Source: CAZEPJ01 sp964514105 | GTDB taxonomy: Bacteria > Desulfobacterota > Desulfocorpusculales > Desulfocorpusculum | Length of the DNA stretch: 49,539 bases | Assembly: GCA_964514105.1 (NCBI GenBank) | Contig: CAZEPJ010000032.1 | Span: 1-49,539 of the forward strand | Reading direction: 5' to 3' | Part shown: positions 17,569 to 26,751 of the stretch, in pieces | Position numbering within the stretch: position 1 is the stretch's first letter | Layout: every line of letters starts with the position of its first letter | The notes under the pieces: model-generated | Database searches by the model: none | Told to the model about the DNA's origin: nothing | What the model saw: the letters and a program-made list of their open reading frames with translations, nothing else | Translations under genes and position numbers: made by a program

Positions 17569-18515
17569 GGCCCCTCCTCCTCTCGGAGGCCCGCCCCCCC
17601 CGGGCCTCCCGCGGGCTCGTCCCGGCGACGCGCCCTGGGGTGGGAACGGTCGTAGACCTCCAGGATCCTCATCACGCTCACGTGGGTGTACCGCTGGGTC
17701 GTGGACAGGCTCTGGTGGCCCAGCATCTCCTGTATGGCCCTCAGGTCCGCGCCCTCATCCAGCAGGTGGGTGGCGAATGTGTGCCTCAGGCTGTGGGGAC
17801 TGACCCCGCGCCGCATGGAGCACCGCACGATGTATCGATCCAGCATCCGGGCCACGCTCCTGGCCGTGAGCCTCCCTCCGCGGGGGTTGAGGAACAGGGC
17901 CTCGGGGGCCCCTTGGCCTCGCGCGAGCTCTCCCCGGCGGGTCAGGTAGAGCCCCACGGCGGCCAGCGCCGGGTCGCCCACCGGGACGATGCGTTCCCGG
18001 CCCCCTTTGCCCAGGACCCGGACCACCCCCAGGTCCCACCGCACGTCGGCCAGGTCCAGCCCCACCAGCTCGCTGACGCGAACACCCGACGAATACAGGA
18101 GCTCCAGGATGGCCCTGTTTCGCAGCCCGAGGGGCGTTCGGGCATCCGGGGTCTGCAGCAGGGCCGCCACCTCGTCCATGGAGAGCACCTTGGGCAGGGA
18201 CCGGCCCATCTTGGGGGCGGGGATCTCCAGGGCCGCGTCGCGGGCCAGGACCCCCTCGCGCACCAGGAACCGGCAGAAGCTCTTCAAGGCCGTGAGCTCG
18301 CGGGCCACGGTGGTCCGCTGGCGCTGCTGGGCCCGCCTGGCCAAATACAGGCGCACCATGTCCGCGTCCATCTCCCGGGCGGCCACCTCGCGCCCCAGGC
18401 GCTCCCGGGCGAAGAGCCGGAAGGACTCCAGGTCCTTGACGTAGGCCCGCCGGGTGTGCACCGAGGCGTTCTCGGCCTCCAGGTGCGCCTTGAAGCGAGG
18501 GATCCAGGTCTCCAT
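17565..18515 (-). CDS. xerC: Tyrosine recombinase XerC
   Basis: This 316-residue site-specific recombinase should resolve chromosome dimers at dif together with XerD. The SAM-like N-domain (about 5-95) binds DNA. The catalytic set is complete: Arg146 (SSGVRVSEL), Lys170 (LGKGGRER), His241 and Arg244 (HSLRHTFATH), His267 (GHQSLSTTQ) and nucleophile Tyr276. The ATG at 18515 follows a hairpin-rich leader. It is translationally coupled to hslV. Confidence 0.95.
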   Translation of the reverse strand: METWIPRFKAHLEAENASVHTRRAYVKDLESFRLFARERLGREVAAREMDADMVRLYLARRAQQRQRTTVARELTALKSFCRFLVREGVLARDAALEIPAPKMGRSLPKVLSMDEVAALLQTPDARTPLGLRNRAILELLYSSGVRVSELVGLDLADVRWDLGVVRVLGKGGRERIVPVGDPALAAVGLYLTRRGELARGQGAPEALFLNPRGGRLTARSVARMLDRYIVRCSMRRGVSPHSLRHTFATHLLDEGADLRAIQEMLGHQSLSTTQRYTHVSVMRILEVYDRSHPRARRRDEPAGGPGGAGLREEEGP

Positions 18516-18527
18516 GGTCCTTGCCGG

Positions 18528-18581
18528 AAAAACAAAAGGTCTCGACGCCTTGCGGGAGATGGCCCTCTCCCGCCTGAGACC
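18528..18581 (-). terminator. Hairpin plus U-tract in the xerC-hslVU leader (terminator or attenuator)
   Basis: On the minus strand GGTCTC (18581-18576) can pair with GAGACC (18543-18538), enclosing a perfect 8-bp stem GCGGGAGA/TCTCCCGC with a 6-base loop. TTTTGTTTTT follows directly. It could end transcripts of the upstream nucleotidyltransferase gene. A promoter lies just upstream and xerC starts 12 bases after the T-tract, so an attenuator in the xerC leader is equally possible. Confidence 0.7.
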
Positions 18582-18587
18582 CAAGCA

Positions 18588-18615
18588 ATATTAACACACT
18601 CGGGCGGGGAATCAA
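18588..18615 (-). promoter_or_regulatory. Probable sigma70 promoter for xerC-hslV-hslU
   Basis: On the minus strand TTGATT (18615-18610) and TAATAT (18593-18588) are separated by 16 bases, an AT-rich patch in GC-rich surroundings. The -35 box overlaps the stop codon of the nucleotidyltransferase gene. The predicted start, near 18581, is the base of the hairpin described at 18528-18581. Confidence 0.55.
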
Positions 18616-21263
18616 GGGAATTCCCGGAGGTATTGTTGCCGAACGAAGGCCACTTCGTCCTCCCGGCTGGCCACCTTGCCGTCCAACCGGGCGTCCCGCA
18701 GGGCATCCAGGGCCCGCCGGAAGACGGGCCCCGGCGCCAGGCCCAGGACCTTGAGGTCCTCGCCGTTGAGAAGGGGCCTCACCCCTCGATAGCGGGTGAT
18801 GAACTGGGAGAGATGGCGCTTGGCCGCACGGCTCCTCGCCTTGGCCACCATGTACAGGAGGGTCTCCAAGGCCAAGGGCAGGAGCAGTCCATAGACCTGG
18901 CTGGGGCACAGCCGATCGCCCGCCGAGAGGCGCGAGAGCGTCCGGTCGGCTGCCTGCTTCTGGCAGGAGATCCGATCCACATCCCGCGGGGAGAACCCCA
19001 CGCGCCCCAGGGCCTGTCGGAGATCCTCGTCCCTCAGGTGGTCCAGCAGGGCCAGGAGGTACACCGCCCAGCCGTCCACGGGTTCATCCAGGTAGAGCAG
19101 CTCGAACCAGGCCAGGGCCCCCGCCACATCCTCGAACAGCAGCCGCTTGCCCTCGGGGAAGTCCAGGCGGGGGTGGATGAACCGCAGGACCTCCAGCTCA
19201 CCCAGGCGCTGGATGGCCGGCAGGGGCTGCTTTTCCTGGAGCAGGGTCAGCAGCTCGTGCCATAGCCGGCGCCCCTCCACCTTCTCCAGGAAGTTCAGCC
19301 GCACGGCGTTCTGGATGAGGTTGAGGGTGTGCTTTCCGATGCGAAAGCCGAATCGCTTCTCGAATCGCACCGCCCGAAGGACTCGGGTGGGATCCTCCAC
19401 GAAGCTCAAATTGTGCAGGACGCGGACCGTTCGCTCCTTGATATCCCGCTGCCCCCCGAAGAAGTCCAGCAGCTGGCCGAAATGGGGGGGATTGAGGCGG
19501 ACGGCCAGGGTGTTGATGGTGAAATCGCGCCGGTACAGGTCCAGTTTGATGGAGCTCAACTCCACGGTGGGCAGGGCGGCCGGGTGTTCGTAGTACTCGG
19601 TGCGGGCGGTGGCCACGTCCACCTTGAATCCGTCGGGGAAGATGAGGACCGACGTCCCGAACTTGTGATGGGAGCGGTACCGGCACCCGAAGCGCTCGGC
19701 GAAGCGCCTGGCGAAACCGATCCCGTCGCCCTCCACCACGACGTCCACGTCCAGATTCTCCCGGCGCAAGAGCAGATCCCTGACAAACCCCCCCACCGCG
19801 AATGCCGGGACCCCCACCTCCTCGGCCACCGTTCCCAGGTCCGCCAGGACGGCCAGGACCCTCCCGGGGAGCCGCTCCTCCATCATCTGCTGGATCTTCT
19901 TCTTGCGGACCCCCTCGTCCTGATACACCCGGTCGAAGGCGTATCCGCTCTCCTCCAGCCCCTCGGCCTGCAGGTCCCTGAGGATGTCCGTGCGCGTGAT
20001 GGCCCCCACCAGCTCGCCCCCCTCCACGATGGGCACGAAGCGCTGGGCGTTCTCCACGATGATGCGCCGGATCTCCTCCAAGGGGGTCTGGGGGGCGGCC
20101 GTCTCGAACTCCAGGGTCATGTACTCCCGGACCGGGAGGTCCTTGAGACCGTGGAACGTGGCCTTCTGGACCACGACCCGGGAGATGAGGCCCACCAACG
20201 CCCCCCCCTCCATGACCGGCAGCACGTTGATGTTGAAATGGGAGAGGATCTCCCCGGCTTCCTCGATCCCTTGGTGGGCCTGGATGGTCTTGACCGGGAA
20301 GGACATGATCTCCCGGGCGGTCCTGGCGGGCCGGATCCTGTCCTCCAGGAGCCGCAGGAGCCGCTCCTCGACCTCGATGAGGGTCTGATCCCGGACCGTG
20401 GCCGAGGCGGCCGTGGCGTGCCCCCCCCCGCCGAAGGCCAGGGCGATCTGCCCCACGTTGACGCTGTCCAGGCGGCTTCGCGCCACCAGATAGATCCGGT
20501 CCTCCATGCGCGCCAGGGCGAACAGCACGTCCAGGTTCTCCATGTCGCGAAGCTTGTGGACGAGCACCGCCAGGTCCCCCACGTAGCGCTCGGTGGACGC
20601 CGTGGCCACCACCACCTCCACCCCGTGCACCCGCACCTTCCGGGCCGACTGGATGAGGTCGTTGAGGAGGAAGACCTGATCGGCCGTGAGCTCCCGGGTG
20701 ATCAGATCGGGGATGATGCTCAGCCTGGCCCCCTGGGCCCGCAGGTGCGCCATGGCCAGAAAGTCCTCCTCCCGCGTGGAGGAGAAGGTGAGCGACCCTG
20801 TGTCCTCGTAGATGCCCAGGGCCAGGACCGTGGCCTCGTCCGCGCTCAAGGGGATCCCCCGCTCCCGCAGCAGCCCCACCATGACCGTGGTGGTGGCCCC
20901 CACCTCCTTGACCACCGCCAGGCTCCCCGCGATGTCGTCCTCGCTGGGAGGGTGATGGTCGTAGATGATGATCTCGAGCCCGGGCCGATCCACGATCTCG
21001 GCGAACTTGCCGATCCGGCTCCGCTGGCGCGTGTCCACCAGGATCAGGGTGGAGACCTGGTTCAGATCGATGTCTCGAAGGCGTTCCACTTCGAACAGGT
21101 AGAACGTGGACTGTACGAAGAACTCCCGGAGGCTCCGCTCCTGGGCGCCTGGAAAGACGATGCGGGCGTCCGGATGAAGCTTCTTGGCGGCCAGCATGGA
21201 CGCCAGGCCGTCGAAGTCCGCGCTGATATGGGTCGTGATGATCTGGAGGCCCTGTCCCGCCAT
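18612..21263 (-). CDS. DHH-CBS-CBS-tRNA nucleotidyltransferase/poly(A) polymerase-like fusion
   Basis: This 883-residue protein has three parts. Residues about 1-310 form a DHH/DHHA1 phosphoesterase (HISADFDGLAS, VDTRQRSRIG, IIYDHHPPSEDD, GGGGHATAAS). Residues 320-440 form a CBS pair. Residues about 475-883 are a class II nucleotidyltransferase (VGGFVRDLLLRRENLDVDVVVEGDG, RRDFTINTLA, EDPTRVLRAVRF) with its RNA-binding tail. The architecture is known from deltaproteobacteria and Aquifex-like lineages, where the CC-adding and A-adding activities for tRNA ends can be on separate proteins. Whether this one adds CC, A or poly(A) cannot be read from sequence alone. The DHH domain may remove nanoRNA. 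Confidence 0.92.
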   Translation of the reverse strand: MAGQGLQIITTHISADFDGLASMLAAKKLHPDARIVFPGAQERSLREFFVQSTFYLFEVERLRDIDLNQVSTLILVDTRQRSRIGKFAEIVDRPGLEIIIYDHHPPSEDDIAGSLAVVKEVGATTTVMVGLLRERGIPLSADEATVLALGIYEDTGSLTFSSTREEDFLAMAHLRAQGARLSIIPDLITRELTADQVFLLNDLIQSARKVRVHGVEVVVATASTERYVGDLAVLVHKLRDMENLDVLFALARMEDRIYLVARSRLDSVNVGQIALAFGGGGHATAASATVRDQTLIEVEERLLRLLEDRIRPARTAREIMSFPVKTIQAHQGIEEAGEILSHFNINVLPVMEGGALVGLISRVVVQKATFHGLKDLPVREYMTLEFETAAPQTPLEEIRRIIVENAQRFVPIVEGGELVGAITRTDILRDLQAEGLEESGYAFDRVYQDEGVRKKKIQQMMEERLPGRVLAVLADLGTVAEEVGVPAFAVGGFVRDLLLRRENLDVDVVVEGDGIGFARRFAERFGCRYRSHHKFGTSVLIFPDGFKVDVATARTEYYEHPAALPTVELSSIKLDLYRRDFTINTLAVRLNPPHFGQLLDFFGGQRDIKERTVRVLHNLSFVEDPTRVLRAVRFEKRFGFRIGKHTLNLIQNAVRLNFLEKVEGRRLWHELLTLLQEKQPLPAIQRLGELEVLRFIHPRLDFPEGKRLLFEDVAGALAWFELLYLDEPVDGWAVYLLALLDHLRDEDLRQALGRVGFSPRDVDRISCQKQAADRTLSRLSAGDRLCPSQVYGLLLPLALETLLYMVAKARSRAAKRHLSQFITRYRGVRPLLNGEDLKVLGLAPGPVFRRALDALRDARLDGKVASREDEVAFVRQQYLREFP

Positions 21264-21321
21264 GTTTGTGCCCCGCGGCTCCTCAGCTCCTCATCGTCCC
21301 TCGCTGCCCGCCGCCGGCCCC

Positions 21322-22212
21322 TCACCTCCCCCGGGGGTGAAATCGTCGGTGGATCTCCTTGAGGCGCGAGCGGGCCACATGGGTGTAGATCTGGGTGGTG
21401 GAGATGTCCGCATGCCCCAGCATCTCCTGGATGGCCCGGAGATCGGCCCCGCCCTCCAGCAGATGGGTGGCGAACGAGTGGCGGAGCATGTGAGGGGTCA
21501 CCGTCCGGGCGATGCCGGCCCGCCGCGCCCACCCCCGCAGGAGCTTCCAGAAACCCTGGCGCGTCAGGCGCCTCCCCGAGCGGTTGAGAAACACGGCCTG
21601 GGTGGGCCTCCCCCGGTCCAGCCGGGGCCTGCCCCGCTGCAGATAGGCCCGCAGCGCCCCCATGGCGAACTCCCCCAGCGGGACCACCCGCTCCTTGTCC
21701 CCTTTGCCCCTCACCTGCAGGACGCCGGTGTGGAAGGCCACCTGGGAGAGATTCAGCCCCACCAGTTCCGAGACCCGCATGCCCGTTGCGTAGACCAGCT
21801 CCACCATGGCCAGGTCCCGGAGCTTGAGGGGTTCTTGGGGCGACATGGCCGCCATGAGCGCCTCGACCTCCTCTCGGCTAAGGGCCTTGGGCAGGCAACG
21901 GCCCAACCTGGGGGATCGGAGCGACGCGGCCGGATTGGCGGCCGCGGCCCGGGTCCTGACCAGGAATCGATACAGGGAGCGGACCGCGGCCAGGGCGCGG
22001 GCCGCGCTCCGGGGGGAAAGTCCTCGCTCCCGAAGGACCCCCAGAAATCCCTGCACGTGGGCGGCTTCCGCCTGGTCCAGGGCCCGCACGCCCCGCCCCT
22101 CCAGATAGACCACGAAACCGAGGAGATCCCGGCTGTAGGCCTCCAGGGTGTTTGGCGAGAGGCCCCGCTCCACCGCCAGGTGGCTCAGGAATCGATCGAC
22201 CGTCTCCTCCAT
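21322..22212 (-). CDS. xerD: Tyrosine recombinase XerD
   Basis: This 296-residue recombinase is the partner of XerC. Its catalytic residues align exactly: Arg146 (ATGMRVSEL), Lys170 (VRGKGDKER), His241/Arg244 (HMLRHSFATH), His267 (GHADISTTQ) and Tyr276. PHMLRHSFATHLLEGGADLR is typical of XerD. The ATG at 22212 gives the normal length. The longer open frame upstream crosses a G/C homopolymer and is Pro/Gly-rich, so it is not used. Confidence 0.94.
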   Translation of the reverse strand: MEETVDRFLSHLAVERGLSPNTLEAYSRDLLGFVVYLEGRGVRALDQAEAAHVQGFLGVLRERGLSPRSAARALAAVRSLYRFLVRTRAAAANPAASLRSPRLGRCLPKALSREEVEALMAAMSPQEPLKLRDLAMVELVYATGMRVSELVGLNLSQVAFHTGVLQVRGKGDKERVVPLGEFAMGALRAYLQRGRPRLDRGRPTQAVFLNRSGRRLTRQGFWKLLRGWARRAGIARTVTPHMLRHSFATHLLEGGADLRAIQEMLGHADISTTQIYTHVARSRLKEIHRRFHPRGR

Positions 22213-22267
22213 GTGGGATCCTGTCCAGGCCCTTCTTCCGGCCGGTCCGCCGGGCGCTCTGTTGCGC

Positions 22268-22280
22268 GGGGGGGGGGGGG
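22268..22280. repeat. 13-bp G/C homopolymer between manC and xerD
   Basis: Thirteen consecutive G on the plus strand (C on the minus strand) lie between the manC stop and the xerD start, inside the leader that would precede xerD. The tract is not in a coding frame. Tracts of this length are prone to slippage. It is flanked by GCGC-rich sequence that may pair with it. Confidence 0.95.
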
Positions 22281-22294
22281 AAGCGCCCCCCGGC

Positions 22295-23743
22295 TCACGC
22301 CCCCCGGAGCCGACCGTAGTCGTCCTCATGGCGGACGATGTCGTCCTCTCCCAGGTACTCGCCGATCTGGACCTCGATCAGGCGCATGGTGCCTGGGCCG
22401 AGGTTTCCCACCCGGTGGCGGACGCCCCGGGGGATGAGCACGTGTCCGCCCGCACAGAGCAGCAGCTCCTGGCCGTCGAGGGTCACCTGAGCCTGGCCGT
22501 GGACCACCACCCAGTGCTCGTCGCGATGGCGATGGCTCTGGAGGCTGAGCCTCTGGCCCGGGGCCACGTCCAGCCACTTCACCTGGTAGCCCGAAGCGCG
22601 GTCCACCACCCGGAAGGCCCCCCACGGTTTGGGGACCTCCATGGGCTCCAGGGCCTCGGGCCGCCCCGCATCCCGCAGGCCCTCGGCGATGCCCCGGACC
22701 TCCTGGCTGCGGGCCTCTGGACACACCAGCAGGGCATCGGGCGTGTCCACGACCACCATCCCCTCCAGCCCCAGGGCCGCCACCAGGCGGCCGTCGGATC
22801 GGATCAGGCAGTCGCGGCTGTCCACGGCCAGCACGTCGCCTTGCAGCACGTTGCCCGCGGCATCGCGGGGGAGGATGGCCCGCAGGGCCGGCCAGCTCCC
22901 CACGTCGCTCCACCCCACGTCCGCCGGCATCACGGCCACCCGATCCGAGTGCTCCAGGATCCCCGCATCCACGGACACGCTGGGCAGGGCCGCGTAGCGA
23001 GCCGCCGCCGCGGCCCCGGCCTCGCCCTCCTCTCCGGCCTGGGCCATGGCCGTCACGGCCCCGCAGTGCACCGGGAGAAAGCGCGCCAGCTCCTCCATGA
23101 ACCGGTCCGCCCGCCACACGAAGACCCCGCTGTTCCAGACGAACTCCCCCGAGGCCACATACCGGCCGGCCGTCTCCGCGTCGGGCTTCTCCGTGAACTG
23201 CGCCACGCGGTAGGCCTCCCCCCTTTGCACCCCGGCGGGGCCCCCCCGGTCCAGGGGCTCCCCCCGGCGGATGTACCCGAACCCCGTGTCCGCGCGAGTG
23301 GGCCGGATCCCGAAGGTGACGAGCCATCCCGCCCGGGCCAGTTCCTGGGCCTCGCGCACCCTGTCCAGGAACCGATCCGGGGCCTCCACGTGATGGTCCG
23401 CCGGGAAGACCGCCATGACCGCCTCGGAGGTCCCGCCCGCCATGGACGCCGCCGCCAGGGCGATGGCCGCGGCCGTGTTCCTTCCCGCCGGCTCCACCAG
23501 CAGGCGCGCCCCCGGCGCCCCGCACCGGTGAAGCTCCGCCCGGATCCCCGGCGCCTGGAGCCGGCTGGTCACCACCCAGATGCGTCCCTCGGGGACCAGG
23601 GCCCGCCCCCTTTGGACCGTCTCCGCCAGGAGGCTCCGGCCGCCCAGGACGCGCAGCAACTGCTTGGGCATGGTCTCCCGGCTCAGGGGCCAGAAGCGCG
23701 TGCCGCTGCCGCCGGCCAGGATCACCGCATGAAGCTCTCCCAC
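22295..23743 (-). CDS. manC: Mannose-1-phosphate guanylyltransferase / mannose-6-phosphate isomerase
   Basis: This 482-residue bifunctional type II enzyme makes GDP-mannose for surface polysaccharide. The N-terminal nucleotidyltransferase shows LAGGSGTRFWPLSRETMPKQ and FTEKPD. The C-terminal cupin isomerase domain shows SLQSHRHRDEHW and HVLIPRGVRHRV. The start is a GTG at 23743 with GGGGGAGG about 8 bases upstream. No other polysaccharide genes lie beside it. The 148 bases upstream (23744-23891) show no gene or clear promoter. Confidence 0.94.
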   Translation of the reverse strand: MGELHAVILAGGSGTRFWPLSRETMPKQLLRVLGGRSLLAETVQRGRALVPEGRIWVVTSRLQAPGIRAELHRCGAPGARLLVEPAGRNTAAAIALAAASMAGGTSEAVMAVFPADHHVEAPDRFLDRVREAQELARAGWLVTFGIRPTRADTGFGYIRRGEPLDRGGPAGVQRGEAYRVAQFTEKPDAETAGRYVASGEFVWNSGVFVWRADRFMEELARFLPVHCGAVTAMAQAGEEGEAGAAAAARYAALPSVSVDAGILEHSDRVAVMPADVGWSDVGSWPALRAILPRDAAGNVLQGDVLAVDSRDCLIRSDGRLVAALGLEGMVVVDTPDALLVCPEARSQEVRGIAEGLRDAGRPEALEPMEVPKPWGAFRVVDRASGYQVKWLDVAPGQRLSLQSHRHRDEHWVVVHGQAQVTLDGQELLLCAGGHVLIPRGVRHRVGNLGPGTMRLIEVQIGEYLGEDDIVRHEDDYGRLRGA

Positions 23744-23891
23744 CGCCGCACCTCCCCCGGGGAAATGGGCAAGCCGGGGGTCGCAGGTCTTGTCCCCCCG
23801 CTCCTGAACATACCCCTAGACGGCGAGGCTTTTCAAGGCGGCGTGGGCCCGGCTCCGGGTAAGGGGACGGCTGAAGAGGGGCCCAGGGACA

Positions 23892-26234
23892 CTACCCGCC
23901 CCGGATGGCGCGCAGCACCCGCTCTGGCGACAGGGGTAGCTCATTGATCCGGACGCCCACGGCATCCGATACGGCGTTGAGGATGGCGGGAATGGTGGGC
24001 ATGATGGCCCCCTCGCCCACTTCCTTGGCCCCGAACGGGCCGTTGGGTTCGTGGCTCTCCACGATGACGCTCTGGATCTTGGGCATGTCCAGGGCGGTGG
24101 GGATCTTGTACTCGGCGAAGTTGGGGTTGACCACCCGCCCCTTGTCGTCGAACTTGACCTCCTCGAACAGGGCCTCTCCCAGCCCCATGGACAGGGAGCC
24201 CTGCATCTGACCCTCCACCGAGGTCCGGTTGATGGCCAGGCCGCAGTCGTGGGCGTCGGTCATGGCCTCCACCTGGACCCGGCCCGTCTCCATGTCCACG
24301 TTCACCTCCACGACCTGGGCCGAGCAGCCGTAGGCCGGCGAAGTGCCCACCGTGGCCCCCTTGTACTGGCCGCCGAGTCTGACGGGCTTGTACTTGCCGG
24401 TGCCCACGATGGTCCCCTTCTCCAAATAGGCCAGTCGCGCCGCCTCCCGGAAGGTGAGATCGGCCCCCTGGGGCGGGTCGCTCCATCCCCGGTGTTCCTT
24501 GATGTATGCGGCCCGCACCTCCCGGAAATCCACGCCCCCGCCCCTGAACACGATGAGCCCGTCCCGGATGTCCATCTCCTCCGCTGGAACGCCGAGCTTG
24601 CGGGACAGGGTGTCGAGCACCTGGCGCCGAACCTCCTCGGCGGCCTCCTTGGCGGCGTGGCCCGTCATGAGGGTCTGACGGCTGGAGTACGCGCCCAGGT
24701 CCACGCTGTACTCCGTGTCACCGGAGAAGACCCGCACATCCTCCAGCCTCACCCCCAGCGCCTCGGCGGCGATCATGGCCAGGGCCGTGTCCGAGCCCTG
24801 TCCGATCTCGGCGGAGCCGGTGAACAGGTCCACCGTTCCGCCGTCCTCGGCCAGCTTCATGATCACCGTGGCGTGGTACGTGTCGCTGCGGTAGATGGGA
24901 TAGCCGGCCCCGGAGACGAAGAACCCGCAGGCCATGCCGATCCCCCGACCCCTGGGCAGCCTTCCCTTCTTCTCCTCCCACCCGGAGCGGTCCCGAACGG
25001 CCTCGATGCACTCCTTCATGCCCAGGCTGCTCATGTTCAGGTCGTTGCAGGTGACGTCGCCGGTCCGCATGATGTTCCGCAGCCGCAGTTCGATGGGGTC
25101 CATGCCCAGTTCCTGGGCCAGGATGTCCAGCTGCTGCTCCCACGCCGCCCTGGCCGCTACCCCGCCGTGGCCCCTCTGGGCGCCGCAGGCCGGCTTGTTG
25201 GTGTAGATCCGATACCCATCGTACTTCATGTTTGGGAGCCGGTACGGGCCGCCCAGGAGGGATCCGGCGTAGTAGACCGTCGCGATGCCGAAGCTGGAAT
25301 ACGCCCCGCCGTCCAGGATGCACCGGTTGTGAAGGGCAAGGATGGTCCCGTCCGCCTTGACCCCCGTGGTCATCTCGTGGATGAACTGGTGCCGCGCCCG
25401 GCCGTGCAGAAAGACCTGCTCTCGGCTGTAGGTCATCTTCACGGGCTTGCCCGTTCGGATGGCCAGGAGGCAGGCGCTCATCTCCAGGGGCGTCGCCTCG
25501 GCCTTGGGTCCAAACCCACCCCCCACGTACGGCTTGACGACCCTCACCTTGCCCACGGGAAGCCCCAGGACCATGGCGACGGTCCTCTGCACGTAGTGGG
25601 GGACCTGGGTGGCGGTGTGGAGCGTCAGGTTGCCGTGGAGGTCGAAGTGGGCCAGGCAGGCGTGGGGCTCGATGAAGGCCGCATCCTGCCGCTTGTTGAC
25701 GAAGGTGTCCGTGCGGATCAGGTCGCACCCCCGGAGGGCCTCTTCCACGTCGCCGAACTCCTGATGCACCTCGGCGCAGATGTTTCCGGGGTGATCTTCG
25801 TGCAGGAGCGGAGCGCCCTCCCGCATGGCCTCTCGGGGATCGAACACCGCGGGGAGCTCTTCCCATTCGACCCGGATGAGAGACAGGGCCTCCTGGGCCG
25901 TCTCCTGGTCCACGGCCGCCACGGCGGCGATCTCGTCTCCCACGTACCGCACCTTGTCCGTGCAGTACAGGGTCTCGTCGTACCGGGCCGGGCTGACGCC
26001 GTATTTCACCGTGCCCGCCTCCCGGGCCGTGACCACGGCCTTGACCCCGGGCAGCCTGCTCGCCCTGGACACGTCGAGGCTCAGGATCCGAGCGTGCGCC
26101 AGAGGGCTTTGAAAAATGGCCCCATGGAGCATGCCGGGCATCCGCAAATCGTCCGCGTACTTGGCTGCGCCTGTTGCCTTGTCCGGCGCGTCGAGCCTGG
26201 AGGCTCGGGAATTGATGACCGAAAACGCTCCCAT
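23892..26234 (-). CDS. Molybdenum hydroxylase large subunit (xanthine dehydrogenase / 4-hydroxybenzoyl-CoA reductase alpha family)
   Basis: This 780-residue subunit binds the molybdopterin cofactor. Family features include the N-terminal domain (SRLDAPDKATGAAKYADDL), YVGGGFGPKAE, ACGAQRGHGG, the GSAEIGQGSDT region and the catalytic Glu in GPFGAKEVGEG near the C-terminus. By eye it most resembles the alpha subunit of 4-hydroxybenzoyl-CoA reductase, but purine, nicotinate and aldehyde hydroxylases share the fold. It is the last gene of a FAD-FeS-Mo operon transcribed away from an IclR regulator. The substrate is not known. Confidence 0.9.
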   Translation of the reverse strand: MGAFSVINSRASRLDAPDKATGAAKYADDLRMPGMLHGAIFQSPLAHARILSLDVSRASRLPGVKAVVTAREAGTVKYGVSPARYDETLYCTDKVRYVGDEIAAVAAVDQETAQEALSLIRVEWEELPAVFDPREAMREGAPLLHEDHPGNICAEVHQEFGDVEEALRGCDLIRTDTFVNKRQDAAFIEPHACLAHFDLHGNLTLHTATQVPHYVQRTVAMVLGLPVGKVRVVKPYVGGGFGPKAEATPLEMSACLLAIRTGKPVKMTYSREQVFLHGRARHQFIHEMTTGVKADGTILALHNRCILDGGAYSSFGIATVYYAGSLLGGPYRLPNMKYDGYRIYTNKPACGAQRGHGGVAARAAWEQQLDILAQELGMDPIELRLRNIMRTGDVTCNDLNMSSLGMKECIEAVRDRSGWEEKKGRLPRGRGIGMACGFFVSGAGYPIYRSDTYHATVIMKLAEDGGTVDLFTGSAEIGQGSDTALAMIAAEALGVRLEDVRVFSGDTEYSVDLGAYSSRQTLMTGHAAKEAAEEVRRQVLDTLSRKLGVPAEEMDIRDGLIVFRGGGVDFREVRAAYIKEHRGWSDPPQGADLTFREAARLAYLEKGTIVGTGKYKPVRLGGQYKGATVGTSPAYGCSAQVVEVNVDMETGRVQVEAMTDAHDCGLAINRTSVEGQMQGSLSMGLGEALFEEVKFDDKGRVVNPNFAEYKIPTALDMPKIQSVIVESHEPNGPFGAKEVGEGAIMPTIPAILNAVSDAVGVRINELPLSPERVLRAIRGG

Positions 26235-26248
26235 GGCGGATCTCCTGG

Positions 26249-26719
26249 TCAGGCGGACAGGGTCTTGCCCGCGGCCTCGATGGCCTCCACGATCTTCTGA
26301 TACCCCGTGCATCGACAGAGGTTTCCGCTGATGGCGGTGCGTATCTCCTCCTCGCTGGGCGTCGGTTTCTCGTCCAGCAGGGCCTTGGCCGACAGGATCA
26401 TCCCCGGCGAGCAGAAGCCGCACTGGATGGCCCCGTGATCCACGAAGGCCTGCTGAATCGGATGAAGCCTCGCCCCCCTGGCCAACCCCTCGATGGTCGT
26501 CACGCGGGCGCCGTTTGCCTGCACGGCCAGGACGAGACACGCATTGACCGGGACATCGTCTAGGATCACCGTGCAGGCCCCGCACTCACCCAGGCCGCAC
26601 CCGTGTTTGGCGCCGGTCAGCTCCAGGTCTTCCCTCAGGACCTGGAGCAGCGTTCGATGGGGTTCCACGGCCAACTCCCAATCCTGGTCGTTCACGGTGA
26701 GCTTGATGAGTCTCTTCAT
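26249..26719 (-). CDS. Molybdenum hydroxylase small subunit, two [2Fe-2S] clusters
   Basis: This 156-residue electron-transfer subunit has a plant-ferredoxin-type cluster (HGCGLGECGACTVILDD) and a second helical cluster (QCGFCSPGMI and NLCRCTGYQKI). The start is ATG 26719; an in-frame upstream extension to 26818 reads into the preceding gene and is unlikely. It starts 32 bases after the FAD subunit and is followed 14 bases later by the large subunit. Confidence 0.95.
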   Translation of the reverse strand: MKRLIKLTVNDQDWELAVEPHRTLLQVLREDLELTGAKHGCGLGECGACTVILDDVPVNACLVLAVQANGARVTTIEGLARGARLHPIQQAFVDHGAIQCGFCSPGMILSAKALLDEKPTPSEEEIRTAISGNLCRCTGYQKIVEAIEAAGKTLSA

Positions 26720-26751
26720 GATCTGCCCCCTGCCTGTTTCCCCGCCACTGG

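Noticed and set aside
15630..18515. Full codY-type operon as in Bacillus (xerC-hslV-hslU-codY)
   Set aside because: The gene after hslU is argB; no CodY-like regulator is present.
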